Shown one piece after another: positions 24,797 to 36,965 of a stretch of DNA of 64,000 nt. Position numbers and translations under genes: made by a program. This DNA comes from Portulaca oleracea (Eukaryota; Streptophyta; Magnoliopsida; Caryophyllales; Portulacaceae): contig CM055870.1 of assembly GCA_029582165.1 (NCBI GenBank), forward strand, positions 4,613,332 to 4,677,331, written 5' to 3'. A model generated the notes under the pieces. That model was not told the DNA's origin and did not search any database. It was given only the letters and a program-made list of their open reading frames with translations. The first letter of the stretch is position 1. The number at the start of each line of letters is the position of its first letter.

Positions 24797-25900
24797 AAAA
24801 AAAATTATGTAAATCCGAAATGAACAACATGGTCAAATCAAATGAACAAGTAAATTAATAATAAAATTATTATAAACAAATCATGTACAAATCAAATTAT
24901 CATAATGTGTTAATCGCATGAAAGTCACGTACAAACAAAATGAACATCAAATTTTATAAAAATGAACATCATGTTCAAATGAAAATGAACATCATGTATC
25001 AGTCAAATGAACATGATGAATAAATCAAATGTACAAAAACACACAGGAGACAATGACGTGAGAGTTGAATGGTCTGGAGAAATATTTGCATGCAATAATC
25101 TCAGCCAACATTTTTTTAAAAGTTGTTGCATTTATTCCCTCACCTATTTCCAAAGCACCAAGATTTTTTTTCTTTTTCTTTTTTACACTAACTCACATGA
25201 CAAATAAGGAAAAAATAAATAAAAAATAATGAAATATTTAGGGCCCTTGATTTATGATCTAAGAGTCAAAAAGACTCCTTCTCACATTCTTACCCAATCT
25301 CTCTTCTCACCCTATATATATATATATATATATATATAGGATTGTAAGTTTGTAACACTGACACATACCTTATACGAGTTACAAATACTACTATACTAGT
25401 CATACCTATTAAACAACATTTTTTTCTTGAAAAATGACAAAATTATCTTAAAAATACTAAGAGAAATACAAAGTAGAGTTAGGGGCCAACAAAGGAGAAG
25501 GCCCTTATGTTTAATTGACTACTAATAAAATTATTAAAAGTGAGATAAAAAAAAAGTTTGACAACTCTACCGTAAAAATTAAAAAAAAAAATGTAAACGG
25601 CCTAAGGGGAACAACAAAACTATCCATCCGAATAGAGATATAATAAAACATACCATAAAAAGATAGATGACAGGTGATGAAAATATGTTCAGTAAAAGGG
25701 AGATTGGATTACATGGCACTTCATTCAGGCTTGTCATCTTCAATCTCGGTACTGTTGTGAGCAAATTTTATTTTCGTATGAGAAAGTTTGTCCATCCAAC
25801 TGCAAACCCAATGTAAGAAAATTGAAAGGATCAGAGTGGATGACAAATATCATCGTTTGTTTTTTGTTAGGCTCAACGAGCATAGCCAATTAGAATAATA

Positions 25901-26168
25901 CTCCCTCCTCCTAATATTATTTGTCATTTCAGCAAACTTCTTTTTTTTATAATATCTATCATCTTATAATTTCAATAACACATTAATGATTAGCTTATCA
26001 AATTCATCTTATTAAGTACCTTTTTTTCTTCAATTTTTTTTTCTTCACCATTTTCTTTTTCTATTCACATTTTTTCTCATTTCCAATGATGCAAATTAAT
26101 ATAAAGAGAAAGTTTTCTTAGTTTTATGAATTGTATATAAAGCGACAAATAATTTGAAAAGGAGAAAG
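25901..26168. mobile_element. Stowaway-like MITE
   Basis: CTCCCTCCTCCTAATATTATTTGTC after TA, and GACAAATAATTTGAAAAGGAGAAAG before TA, are complementary ends. It lies about 390 bp upstream of the TrpD2-like start. Confidence 0.75.
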
Positions 26169-26470
26169 TATCTATTTTTAAATATTTAATGATCAAATTC
26201 TCCATATTCTATTGTGGATAACTACATGCAACCGTTTCTTTATATCAAAATTTATCGCATATTTGTAGGATATTTGTTTTTGATAAAAAAATCTATTACA
26301 ACCAATATAAGAAATTAAGATGTTTCATAATAAGAAACCTTAGTATGTTTTTTTTCATTCTTTCCAAAAATAAATACAGTAAATTATTTAATTTACTCGT
26401 AAAATTATAATATTTTGTTTAGATAGGATTAACAGTCAACCCCCTTTATATCAGCCGGAGAACCTTGAGA

Positions 26471-26578
26471 ATGTCGCTGCAAAGTTGCCGTAATCCTCCT
26501 GCTAATCTTCGCTCCTTCCAACACCGTCAATCGGATTCAGAAGAGAGAAAATCCGATGAAATCTCTGCTAAATTCTGA
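26471..26578 (+). CDS. Upstream ORF overlapping the TrpD2-like start
   Basis: A 35-codon frame (ATG at 26471, TGA at 26576-26578) begins 85 bp before the main ATG at 26556 and overlaps it in another frame. If the leader is transcribed from upstream, ribosomes that start here would miss the main ATG unless they scan past or reinitiate. It is not known to make a stable peptide. The two frames may be alternative starts of annotation only. Confidence 0.35.
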   Translation: MSLQSCRNPPANLRSFQHRQSDSEERKSDEISAKF

Positions 26579-29500
26579 CCGCACGTTTTCTCCGGCTCGA
26601 CCGGCGGCAATCCCCGCCGTCAACCTCGCCGGAGCTCCTGCTCACTCTGTATCCGTCAGATTCGCCGGCGAAAGGAGCAGGACGAATTCTGGCCGTTCGA
26701 TTCTTTGCCGACAAAAATGCGGATTGAGCTTGAAAGCTGTAATGGTGGATTCCGGTGAACTCGATGAGCTGGATTTTCCGGAATCGAGGGTTCGGAATCC
26801 GGCGATATCGACGACGTATCGGAATCCGGAGCTTCCGAAGCCGAATCAGACGGTGTTGGAAGCTCAAGGTAGGGTTTGTACTGGACCTACTCAGACTAAG
26901 CCTCTTACTGAAGAACAAGCTGTCAAGGTTTTGGAGACGATCCTCAAATCAGGTTTTTCACGTTTTCTATGGCGGCTTCATTTGTTTTTGATGCGTGATT
27001 CTTTGATTTACTGCCGATTTAGGGAGTTCTAGTGGGAATACTATGGAGTATGAATCGGTAGAACACTCATTTGAATTGTTCTTGTGTTATGAAATATGAA
27101 TGAATGTATTCAATTCTATGTGTATCAGTAAACAATTGTCATTTGTCCGTGTGATATGAATGCATTGAAATATGAATGCTTACAATTCTATGTATGGGAA
27201 TAGTATACTGAGCGCTAATTTGTCATTGTAATATGAATGCATTTGATTATGCCTATATTGAGAATGTATTGCAAGGCTAAGGTTGTTTAGATTTGGACTA
27301 CTTGTGGGACCCATGAGAAACGAGGTCAGTGTTGGTGAGAGAATTTGAATTAGTGTTTGTGATGAGGGTGTCAGTGTTAACATTTGGGATTTGACATCAC
27401 ATTTGTAATAGCGATAGTGAGGTCACCCTATCAACTTTTTTAAGGTCTTTAGGTAGGTACCCTTCATGCTATTTTAGGACCCCCCCCCCCTAAAATTGTC
27501 ATGTACAGTTACTTTTCTCGGATGAATAATTTGTTGCCAGTTAGGTAGTCAGGATGCCCCTGCCTTAGTGAAGTGAGGGGTAGTGACTACTTTGCAGAAA
27601 CAATGGGTTGATTTGCTAGTGTTTTTGTTCATTGGTAGAGACTGTGTTTGTGTTAAGATCATGTATGATAGATGTTTGTGGGTTTTGTTTCAATAAAGTT
27701 TTTGTGTTATATCTGACAAATTTGCTTCTAATCAAATTAATGAGAGAGAGATAACTGTTGTGCATAGAAGGCAGAAAGGAACGATCAGAGGTGGTCCGCT
27801 TGGGATGGTGATCATGTAGAATATGTATATATGTCAAAGTCAAAGATGTTTTGCATCTCTTGTTCAATACAGAAGGGGATAGATTGGTTGAAGTTGTGCA
27901 GGTTTGTGTGTTTTGGAGCTTTCAAATTTAGAAACTGTCAAGACCACTACAGAGCACTGCTAAGTTTGGTCTCCTGAGAAGTTGGCCATGCGACTTTAGC
28001 ATAGAACTAGTTTGAATGATTCAATAGTCTAGAACTTAAGGGTTTGATTTCATCTAGGTAAGAAGTTTTGGGTAGGATCATATACTATTATACTGAAACT
28101 GGTGTTGAGAGTTGAGCTATACTGGCTCAAAAAAAAAACAGGCCAGTCAAATTCATGTAACCTATTATGAACATGCTCTGTCACTCCCCTGTGCTGAGTG
28201 AAGCAGATGAACAAACTAACTGCCTGGTTGGCTTCTCGTGGTCACCAACTGACCTCTAAAGCAAGATAACTCCAGTGAAGTCTGTTTTAATAACAATTTA
28301 TTAAAGCTTAGATAATTTCTGTAAAGTCTGAACTAGGAATTTGGCATAGCTTGGGGCATTGGCATCTCAACCTACTAATTGCACTAGGGTAAAATCATAT
28401 ATTGTGCATGATGTACACTTTATAATTGAGCATTAATTATGATTCTCTGTCCATTGTCAGCTAAGGGGGAACTTAAAGGTGATGATACTGTTTCCAAAGC
28501 TCAGCTTGGTGCTTTTTTTGCCGGGATGACCATCCGGGCTAATGCGTTCCCAGAAGCCACCCAATGGAGTGAAGGAGAGAGGCGTGCCATGAATAAGTTC
28601 TGGCCAGAGCTGGTCCGAACACTTCCTCATGATGTATTATTCATTGCTGATCCAGAAGGTTCTATTATGGGTGTTGGGAGCACTATTGGGCCACGATATA
28701 CAGGACAAGGTGCGAGGGAAATGAGGCTAGTTGGTGCTTTACGTGAAGTCCTGGCAGGAGGTCATCTTGGATACGAAGAGGTTCAGGGTGTTGTAAGAGA
28801 TATTCTCCCACTGGAATCGGGTGATGATAACTCAGCTGTGGTGAGTGAGTCGTTGCTTTCTGCGTTTTTGATAGGACAACGCATGAACAGGGAAACAGAC
28901 CGGGAGCTTAAAGCATATTGTCTTGCATTTGATGATGAAAATGGTAAATACCTTTCGTACAACATATTCATGGATTTCATTGCCAACTTGCTGTATCATC
29001 TGGATTCTTTGCTATGATTAAAATGTGAACGGTACTTGGTGTATCACTTGAGATGCGTTAATGTGTCCTTTTGGACGGTTTTGTGGTGTTGGGCTCACCA
29101 GGTCCTCCTCCAGTCGCTGATGTGGAATCATTGACCCATTATGGTGAACCTTATGATGGCAACACACGCTTTTTCAGGAGCACATTATTTGTAGCTGCAG
29201 TGAGATCATGTTATGGTGAATCGAGCTTGCTTCATGGTGTCGATTGGATGCCGCCTAAGGTTTGTATGTTTTAAACATAGTAGATTCTGTACTATTCAAC
29301 ATTATGTACTATTCAATGTCACAATCTGGAGATAACCTCGGATTCTTAATTTGAGAATTTCGTCTTGTATTATAGTGAGTCTTGAGCTTGGTTTTGAAAT
29401 GTTCAAGGTTTTAATAACTTATTAATAGATAGCTTAATACTGTCCTGTTCCTTTCCTCTTAATTCTGAGCATGCTCAATTCATGATGATTCAGTACAGTC

Positions 29501-32278
29501 ATTTATTGGCTCACATTCTGTTCAGGGTGGTGTAACAGAAGAGCAAATGCTGCAATACATGGGAGCAAATACAAACTTGACAGTGCTGCAGGCAAAGCAA
29601 CTTATTGAGGTTAGAATTATTTGAAATATATCATTTTGCAACAGCTTAAAGCTTGTTCAGTCTTTTACCCACAGTTCATGATTTTGATTTGCACTTGTTA
29701 CCTCACAGGATGAAAATGTTGGCTTCGCATATTTAAGTCTACGAGAAGCTCGCCCATCTCTGTGAGTGATATCTTTTTTTTGATGATTCTTCATTTATGT
29801 ATGTATGTTGATCTGGAAAAATGCAGTTGCTATCTAGTGTTGCCTCATTGCATCATTTGTAAATATATTAGTTGACCTTGTCATTCTATGATTCTAACAG
29901 TGATCTTGGGTAAACATCTTATGGTAGAAGATCTTAAATAAGTTGGAGGATGAATGTCTGAGATCTGTTTGTTTTTGTTGATCTGATATAACTAGTAATA
30001 GCTGAAGCCGCCCAGCACCCCCTCCATGTTGACCGTTTCTAGTTTCCACTAAGATGGCTAAAATTATAACATGGAGATCCTTAGTTAGACTTTATAAGAT
30101 TTGTACAAGGTGGACAGCTTTTGACCATTATTCTTGTTATGTGGTTTTCTTTTTCATTTTGAAAAAACTGCGAACTGAGCCGGCCATGGGATTAAACGAG
30201 TTGCTAAACATTGTATTTCCTGCAGATATTCACTGGTTGAGATAAGGGAACATATAAAGAAACGTCCACCATTAGCAACATCCGAAAAAGTCCAACAGTT
30301 TGTGAGGGTAAGTTTGGATCAATTGCTCATTGTGTGTGCTAATTGAGGTTGACTAAGTGTCACAGAATCTTGTGGTTTTTGAGCTGCACTTTCCAGCGCA
30401 AGAATGTTGAAGTTTAGTCATCAATATTCTTCTTGAATTTGTTCACCCTTGTAACATAATAGCTATGCACCGAAGAGTTGGCGACCATGTTGGCTACCAC
30501 TCGCATCTTCCAAGCTGCCCACCCAGGATCAAACCTTGGTGGAAGCAAAAAGTTTCTCTTGTGTGGGAATTGCGGGGTTGATGGGTCATGCTTGTTATAT
30601 TCAGTTTGGTATTTACCTCTTGGTGGTGGTTACCCTAAGATAGGGGCGGGCTTGCTTTCCTTTCATATAAAAAAATGTATAGCTATGCTTGTGCTGTTGT
30701 CGTGGATAATTGTTAGAAAGTCCAGGTCACATAGGGGATTCATTGGTGCGATTCAAAATTGTAACGGAAAGAGATTCACTGTTTTCAACAGGCCCGAGGG
30801 AAGGAAAGGATGGTTGCAGGATTTTATCATGAAGGATACGAAGAACCGCTTCTAATGCTTATGAGAAGAAGAGGCGTCCATTCTGGTTTGGTTGTTAAGG
30901 TATCAGAATCTCAGTTTTATTTCCTTCATTTGCAGCACAAGCAGTTAGTACAATTCCTTTATCTATGTGTTGGGTGAAACAAGGAATTATAAATGCTAAT
31001 CTTATTCTTCTATTCGAAGATCATATAATATTGTCCTAATCACCAGATGTTGTTGTGCAGGGTGAGGAAGGCGCACTTTCTATGACAACAAGATTGAAGT
31101 CAGCAAATGCATCAAAAGGACTTCCTGTCAATTATTGCTCAGGATTTCGCTCATCAGTTAGTGCGGCTGCATTAGAAGTTGATGGTGCGTAAATTTCCTC
31201 TTTTTTGTTAGGTATTTGCTCGTAGTAACACTTTCTTTCGCTAACAGAAAGGCTGGCGTGTCTCTTCTTACAGGTGTATCGCGAGAGGCTTTTAAATTGG
31301 AAGTGAATGCCGCGGACTATGGTTTTGAGACCACTGATACTCCAAGGACGGATAGATCGGTACAGAATCTGACGCTTATATATGTATTCTTTATCTGCCT
31401 TTTTTCTTTTATATTTTTAGAACGGGTATATATTCAGTTCATGCTGAGCAATTGATCACATCTTCAAGCTTAATACCTAGTCTCAGACTAACAGCATGAA
31501 CTTGCTTCCTTGACAAAGTTCAACCCCCTGGTCTCAAAAACTAAGGAACCTTTGTTTCTAGATTATTTAAGCTATCTGTTTGCAGTTCTGGCAAAAGTTT
31601 GACTGACCTGAATACCTGAATTTGTCCGACTCGAAAAAACAGGGTACCGTTACAAATTGGTAGTCCGAAGTTTGACATTGACCGAGTTAACCTAAGAATC
31701 CGGACACGATATTTCTTTTATTTCTATTGTCCAAACTCAACTTTGAGCCAAACTTAAGTTTGTCCGAATCGTCCGACCATTGAACCAGAAAAGGGTGCAA
31801 CGGTCAACAATTCTCGTCCGAGTTTTCGACTTATCCCTAATTTGCCCTGGACCCAAATTTTTGCCAATGGTATCTGTTTGGTTCTCTCTCCATACACAAT
31901 GATATTTTCGTTGAGGCAACCTGTCCACACCTAGATCTTCCCAGGCTGTCAGAAAGCGGGACCCACACGAAGTATGGTTGTTTGTCTTATCGTTCAGTTC
32001 TTTCTCAATCAAAAGTAGTTTCTCTTACAACAAGCCACAACTATGCCGGGCGATTGCAGGTAGCGAAGAATATAGAACTTGGCATAGCAGCTCTTCGCGG
32101 TGAAAAGGGGCCTGCGTATGACCGAATCGTTTTGAATGCTGGAATGGTGGATCACTTGTTAGGTTGCGAAGGTGCAGAGGATATCTCGACAGCTCTGAAT
32201 CGGGCCCGAGAGGCCATCGACAGTGGCAAAGCCCTAAAGAGGCTTCTAACTTACATCCAACTCTCCCATAAAGTTTAG
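26556..32278 (+). CDS. TrpD2-like glycosyltransferase family 3 protein
   Basis: Ten exons keep phase: 26556-26952, 28461-28943, 29102-29259, 29526-29609, 29709-29761, 30226-30307, 30792-30899, 31061-31184, 31274-31359 and 32060-32278, giving 597 residues. The Ser/Arg/Ala-rich first 60 residues look like a plastid transit peptide. Family text includes GAFFAGMTIRA, HYGEPYDGNTRFFR, HGVDWMPPKGGVTEEQ, GFYHEGYEEPLL and VDHLLGCEGAED. It matches my memory of Arabidopsis At1g70570, often labelled anthranilate phosphoribosyltransferase. The canonical PRPP-binding GTGGD is replaced by HYGEPYDGN, as in TrpD2/YbiB-like proteins, so anthranilate chemistry should not be assumed. Intron 9 carries a dispersed repeat. 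Pieces of this gene recur near 37.4-38.2 kb and 43.1-49.3 kb. Confidence 0.88.
31590..31885. repeat. Dispersed CTGGCAAAA/GTCCGAC repeat in intron 9
   Basis: It begins CTGGCAAAAGTTTGACTGACC and contains TCCGGACACGATATTTCTTTTATTTC and ATTGTCCAAACTCAA. The family recurs at 37,430, 53,217, 56,227, 61,740 and (degenerate) 16,410. The 56,227 copy shows a 9-bp duplication, so the family is probably a MULE-type MITE. Confidence 0.6.
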
Positions 32279-33369
32279 TACAACTTAAAATTGTTTTCTG
32301 TGCAGTGGACTTACTTTTCATATACAGCAGATCCAAACCAGTAATTAGGTATTTCCTCCTGAGTTTTTGTTGGTAAAGTATGAAGATTGAAGACAATTTG
32401 AAAAGTATGAAGAAAAATGAGGGTTTTACATTTAGGCTTCATTTGACCATTTTTTGTTGTTATGGCAGTTGTGGTTGCCTTTCTTTTTGTATTCAGCCAC
32501 GTTTGTATTTGTTCAGTGTGCTGTAACTTGAAAATGATTGCATAGATTTTCTAGTATGTAAATTGCATTGATCATACAACTTTTCACTTTTGTATCCTCT
32601 CCATTCATCAAATATTTGACAACTAACTTCTTAGGAATATGTATCATTCTATTTTATTTATCATTTTTCATTAATATATTTTGAAAAAACTATACTTATA
32701 TAAAATTATTTTTCACCACAGAACTATTGGTACTTTCATGTAGACAGTAGATCATCACATAAACACTCCCATACACTCTTACAATCTAGGTATGAATGAG
32801 GTGAAGATGTGGTACGAGCACCGTACCTTCCTCCTAGGGAGTGTTATAAATCTACATTGAGTTCTACTACAAATATAGATTTAGATTGCTAATACAACTA
32901 GAAAATTAGCCTAATTACAATTTAAAAATAAAATAATTTCCTAATATTAGCAATCAACAACTTGGAGGTCAAAAAAGTTTAGATAACTTCCCAAAAAAGG
33001 TTTGTTCATTAAATGCAATAATTGAAAGTTATTTGAGGTTTTAAATTTATGATTATCATATCTCTTTAAGGACACATGAAATTTGATGGCGTGTTTGGTG
33101 TAGAACTTTTTAGCTCTATAAAGTTTTCATTTTTTTTTATCGAAGTTAGAGAAGTCTTTAAAATGTATAGTAAATAACGTTCTAAATCATTTTTTTAACA
33201 TAAAAAACTCTTCTCTGAAAAGCTATCACAACAAATTTCTTCAAAGAATTTTTAACTTTTTGAGAAGGTAATTGCTCTATTCGTGACACTTTTAACAAAA
33301 TTATATTAAAAATAAATCATAACTTCACCCTATTAATCTATTAATCTACTCTCCCTTTCCTTAGTCTAT
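32279..33369. other. 3' region of the TrpD2-like gene and spacer
   Basis: The first 320 bp match 37,958-38,250, so they belong to the duplicated unit. No other gene is visible. Confidence 0.5.
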
Positions 33370-33735
33370 GTCCTTCCCTATGCATATAATGAATTTTTCT
33401 AATCCTGTAAATTTAATATTTTTGTTAAAATAATCAAACGTTCATTTTATTATAAGGCCAACTATCTAAAGAATTCTTTTCTGTCATAAATTTTAATAAT
33501 TGTTAGAAGCAAAATAGGATTCATCTTGAATAATATTATTGCTTTCCTTAATCTATGTCCTTCCATCTGCAAATAATGAATTTTTCTAATCCTATAAGTT
33601 TGATATTTTTGTTGAAATAACCAAACGTACATTTTATTATAAGTCCAACTATCTAAGGAAATTTTTATATCATAAATTTTAATAATTGTTAGAAGCAAAG
33701 TAGGATTCATCTTGAATAATATTATAATTATGGGA
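33370..33735. repeat. Two-copy tandem duplication of about 185 bp
   Basis: The block TATGTCCTTCC...TCATCTTGAATAATATTA is present at 33,366-33,540 and again at 33,554-33,725. Parts recur at 40,560-40,640 and 40,705-40,800 in the paralogous unit, so the duplication predates or accompanied the larger duplication. Confidence 0.7.
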
Positions 33736-34160
33736 GATTCTACCATAGTTAAAAAAAGTTTCAACTATGGTAGTTGATGAAATGTATAATTACCTTAAAA
33801 TATACCTTTAATAAAATCAAAATTAATATATTGATTAAAGAACTTACTACAATAAGTAATCATATTTGCTAAGATATAAATTTTTACAAAATTTAATAAT
33901 TGAAGGAAATTCTACCAAAATTGATTTTTTTTTTCAACTATCATAGTTGAAAAGTGTAAGTACCATTAATTTTACCATAAAATAAATCAAAATTATAATA
34001 TACCGATGAAAGTAAGTTATTACAATAGTTAATCCTATTTAATGAGATATAAATCTTTTTAACATATGTGACTTATTTTGGTAAATTAATGGCTATGAAA
34101 TTTTCAACTATCATAGTTGAAAAAAATTTCAACTATAATATTATTCAATATATATTAATA
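33728..34160. repeat. AT-rich block with TTTCAACTAT(G)ATAGTTGAAA palindromes
   Basis: TCAACTAT and ATAGTTGA occur in both orientations several times (near 33,745-33,775, 33,940-33,955 and 34,100-34,140). This suggests one or two small foldback MITEs, with boundaries unclear. Confidence 0.4.
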
Positions 34161-34409
34161 TCGAGTTTATTAAAGGCGCATTTCAACTACATACTTACTA
34201 TTTCTTAATTACAAACTCACCATTTCTGCTAAAACGCAAATAAAAAATAAAATATAAACAACTGCATCAGTATACTTTTCAGTTTTCACCAAGTAAATAG
34301 GGCCCAAATCCACCATTCAGAAAGACTCCTAGTTGGATTTGAACTCGGATAGACAGTTAGACACCTATAACTATAATACCTATAACTATAATTTCACAAA
34401 TTTTCACCT

Positions 34410-34530
34410 GAAACAAATCTTTCTTCAGATCATATATAATCTTTGGCTATAACCGTACGGCCGTACCTCGTACCGTACTATTTAATCTCAACAGTCAACA
34501 GAAATCTTTTTCCAAATACACAAAATCTTC

Positions 34531-34568
<38 letters not shown>

Positions 34569-34637
34569 CTCTCTGTTTTCTCAGGTGGTCAATAAATACT
34601 CAATCATTCATTCCTTCGAGTTGTAGTATCTCCAACA
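34410..34637 (+). promoter_or_regulatory. DREB2-like copy 1 promoter and leader
   Basis: This block is conserved with 40,835-41,061 upstream of copy 2, unlike the DNA further out. It contains the palindrome GTACGGCCGTAC (34455-34466), disrupted in copy 2 (GTACGTCCGTAC). It also has CAGTCAACAG and GGTCAATA (W-box-like) and a (CT)n tract at 34,533-34,574 in the probable leader. Conservation between paralogs suggests core promoter function. Confidence 0.55.
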
Positions 34638-35591
34638 ATGGCGTCCAACCCTACTTCAACTCCTCCAAACCCTAGAAAGAGGAAGTCCCGAAGTGGGGTC
34701 TACAATTCCGTCGCCGAAGAGATCGCCGAATGGCGGAAAATCGAGATCGAAAACACCGTCGCCGGCAGATATACGGCGGGAGGAAAGGCGGCGAGGAAAG
34801 TTCCGGCGAAGGGGTCGAAGAAGGGTTGCATGAAGGGGAAGGGCGGCCCCGAGAATTCCGGCTGCAAATACAGGGGCGTCCGTCAGAGGGTTTGGGGGAA
34901 GTGGGTGTCGGAAATTAGGGATCCCGACGGTGCTCGCCGCCACTGGCTCGGAACTTTCGAGAACTCTCGGGACGCCGCCTTGGTGTACGATGCGGCGGCG
35001 CGTGCCTTGTACGGCCCAAATGCCCGCTTGAACTTCCCCTGTTCTGATATTTCTCCTCCGGCGGCTGTTCCTGCTGCTGTTTCGGAGACAACTTCTGGTT
35101 CGGGTTGTTGTTCGGGCGGAGGTGATCCGATTATGGTTTGTAATTCCGATCATAATGTGGCGGCGCGTGAAGTGTGCGGAACTAAAGCGCGTGATTTTCC
35201 CGGTTCTGTGGGTACTCCGGCTGAATTCTGCGGTTTCGGTTGTTCTGACGGTGGTGATCCGATTAGAGTTTGCAACTGGGATTCAGACCATGATGCGGCG
35301 GCGCGTGTGATGTACGGCTCCCCCAAATCGCATTTCGATTTTCCCGGCAATTTAATTTCTCCTACTCCTTCTGGAGATCAGATTGGGGTTTGTAATTCGG
35401 AATGGGACTTTGATGATTTGAATGACGTCAACAATTTTCTGCCGCCGGAGGAGCAAGTGTTTAGTACGGATGATCATTCCCTTCCAGTTCCAGTTCCTCA
35501 GGAGATGTTTGATTTGGATGAGTTGTTGGGAAGTTCTGGAAGGTTCCAGAATGTTGGGGACAACACTTATGGTACTATGGTGGGTTGTTAA
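34638..35591 (+). CDS. DREB2: DREB2-type AP2/ERF transcription factor, copy 1 (C-terminally truncated)
   Basis: A single-exon gene of 317 residues. An N-terminal basic signal (RKRKSR) and the DREB2 signature [19 protein letters not shown] precede one AP2 domain (about residues 75-133; [19 protein letters not shown] ... [11 protein letters not shown]). The valine in WVSEI fits the DREB class that binds DRE/CCGAC. After the domain, two decayed copies of its last helix occur (DHNVAARE..., [11 protein letters not shown]...FDFPG). The stop TAA at 35589-35591 replaces a CAA present in copy 2. Beyond it the frame stays open with [14 protein letters not shown] homology to 35,672, so about 27 residues of the acidic/aromatic tail were lost by one base change. 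Stress-response regulation is inferred from the family. Confidence 0.92.
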   Translation: MASNPTSTPPNPRKRKSRSGVYNSVAEEIAEWRKIEIENTVAGRYTAGGKAARKVPAKGSKKGCMKGKGGPENSGCKYRGVRQRVWGKWVSEIRDPDGARRHWLGTFENSRDAALVYDAAARALYGPNARLNFPCSDISPPAAVPAAVSETTSGSGCCSGGGDPIMVCNSDHNVAAREVCGTKARDFPGSVGTPAEFCGFGCSDGGDPIRVCNWDSDHDAAARVMYGSPKSHFDFPGNLISPTPSGDQIGVCNSEWDFDDLNDVNNFLPPEEQVFSTDDHSLPVPVPQEMFDLDELLGSSGRFQNVGDNTYGTMVGC

Positions 35592-36079
35592 TGGCAGTGC
35601 AACTATGGAGTTCCTCAACTGTTGGAGCAGCAGCAGCAATATGATCAAGCTCACTATAACTTTGGATTTTAGACATTCGTTGATTACTTGATTTGATTCA
35701 TTCATTCCTTCATTGGATTTGGTAGTTGATGACAGTTGGTTAGTTAGATGATGAAGACTAAAGATTGACTATATATAGTGTAGCAGTGGTAGTTGATGGA
35801 TTATTATGTAGTTACAGATTGAGAAGTAGATTTGCAATGTTAAATATGAAGGGAATTGTTCTTTTGCATCAAAATCTGATAGCCCCTTTCTTTAGATATC
35901 TGTTTTTTTTTTGTTTTTTGTTTTTGTTTTTGTTTTTCCTTCATTTTTTTACATGTATCATTGTGAATTTGTGATTACTGATTTTAAATGTTGAAATTTG
36001 CAACAAGATAAACATAATAATCTAGAACTTAATATCTCTTCTTTGTATGAATAAGATAAGGACATTTCTAAAATTGAAG
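35592..36079. other. Copy 1 DREB2 3' region
   Basis: The first 80 bp are the relic of the lost C-terminus. The rest matches 42,175-42,520 after copy 2 (TTTGGTAGTTGATGACAGTTGG, TCTTTTGCATCAAAATCTG), a shared 3' UTR. Confidence 0.6.
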
Positions 36080-36965
36080 TGTGATCCAAAGTTAAAGTAG
36101 GTAATTTCCTCGTCAGGATGATATTTTTTAGCAAAATTCAAACCAACACATCTCAATAAGATCAGTCAAATAAACATGAATCAGTATTAGCAAACGTGTT
36201 ACTGTTGAATCACCTTTTGATAGAAAAAGTATTGGTAAATGTATATTTTTTTTAATCAATTTTGCTAAGGTCAGGTGACTTTTGGTAAATATTTACCCAA
36301 CCCATTTACCATTAAATTTTACCGACATTGTTTTTAGGGGTCATTGCCTCCTTTACCCCACCAAATCCAACCCAAACTTACCTGTTCTGGCCATATTTCT
36401 AACACTCAATTTTTCAAGTTTTACTTAAATTTACAAATTCTTAATTTATGCAACTATTACTTATCCATAAAAAATAGACCCGGTTTAAATCCCAACAATG
36501 GGTGACAAAGAGGTGATATAGCCCGAGGCCCCTGCATTGGCATCACGTTTACAGTCACAGTGAGAAGTTTTCTTTTTAATTGGGGGTGTTTGTGGCCTAG
36601 CTAGACACGGACATGGACTCATAATATCTTTTGCTTAAAAGGTAGTTTAAGGAGTAACCATATTTTTTTACATGGGTAGGATGAAGTTGGATAAAATAAA
36701 ATTTTGTAAATTAAGGTAAAAAGAGTCAAATTTTGGAGAAGATACTAAAATCTACCTCTGTTTGCCCTTATTTATCCGATCTTATTTTACCCAATTTCAC
36801 CCTGTACACATTAATTTATAAAGATACTTGTAGTATATGGTTTAAAATGCTCCCATGATCTATTCGGGAAGATTCCATGAATGATATATGTATTCACTTT
36901 GGTTGAACTTTCTGCAGGGTACAAAAGGGAGATGGCGTCAGACTTGTTCGGAAAGTGATATCAAG
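36080..36965 (-). pseudogene. Broken copy of the PRS gene 3' half
   Basis: It aligns by eye with the intact PRS from exon 7 through intron 6 and exon 6 into intron 5 (49,530-50,180). Shared strings include AGGTGATATAGCCC, TGCATTGGCATCAC, CATGATCTATTCGGGAAGATTCCATG and AACTTTCTG. About 25 bp of exon 6 are missing, and exon 7 is cut off. It is in the same orientation as the intact gene. It cannot encode an enzyme. Confidence 0.85.

Larger units (their letters stand above)
22530..25318. mobile_element. 2.8-kb non-autonomous element with about 80-bp imperfect inverted ends
   Basis: The left end is AGGGTGAGAAGAGATATTAGG then GTGAGAATGTGAGAATGAG, followed by GATCATAGATCAA. It is mirrored by the right end (TTGATTTATGATCTAAGAG ... 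CTCTCTTCTCACCCT). The left interior repeats GATGTCCATTTTG words and the right interior repeats AAATGAACATCATG, broadly complementary. No transposase was seen. The Pack-MULE-like element at 23,325-24,796 sits inside it. Flanks are AT-rich and no duplication is readable, so the superfamily is unknown. Confidence 0.55.
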
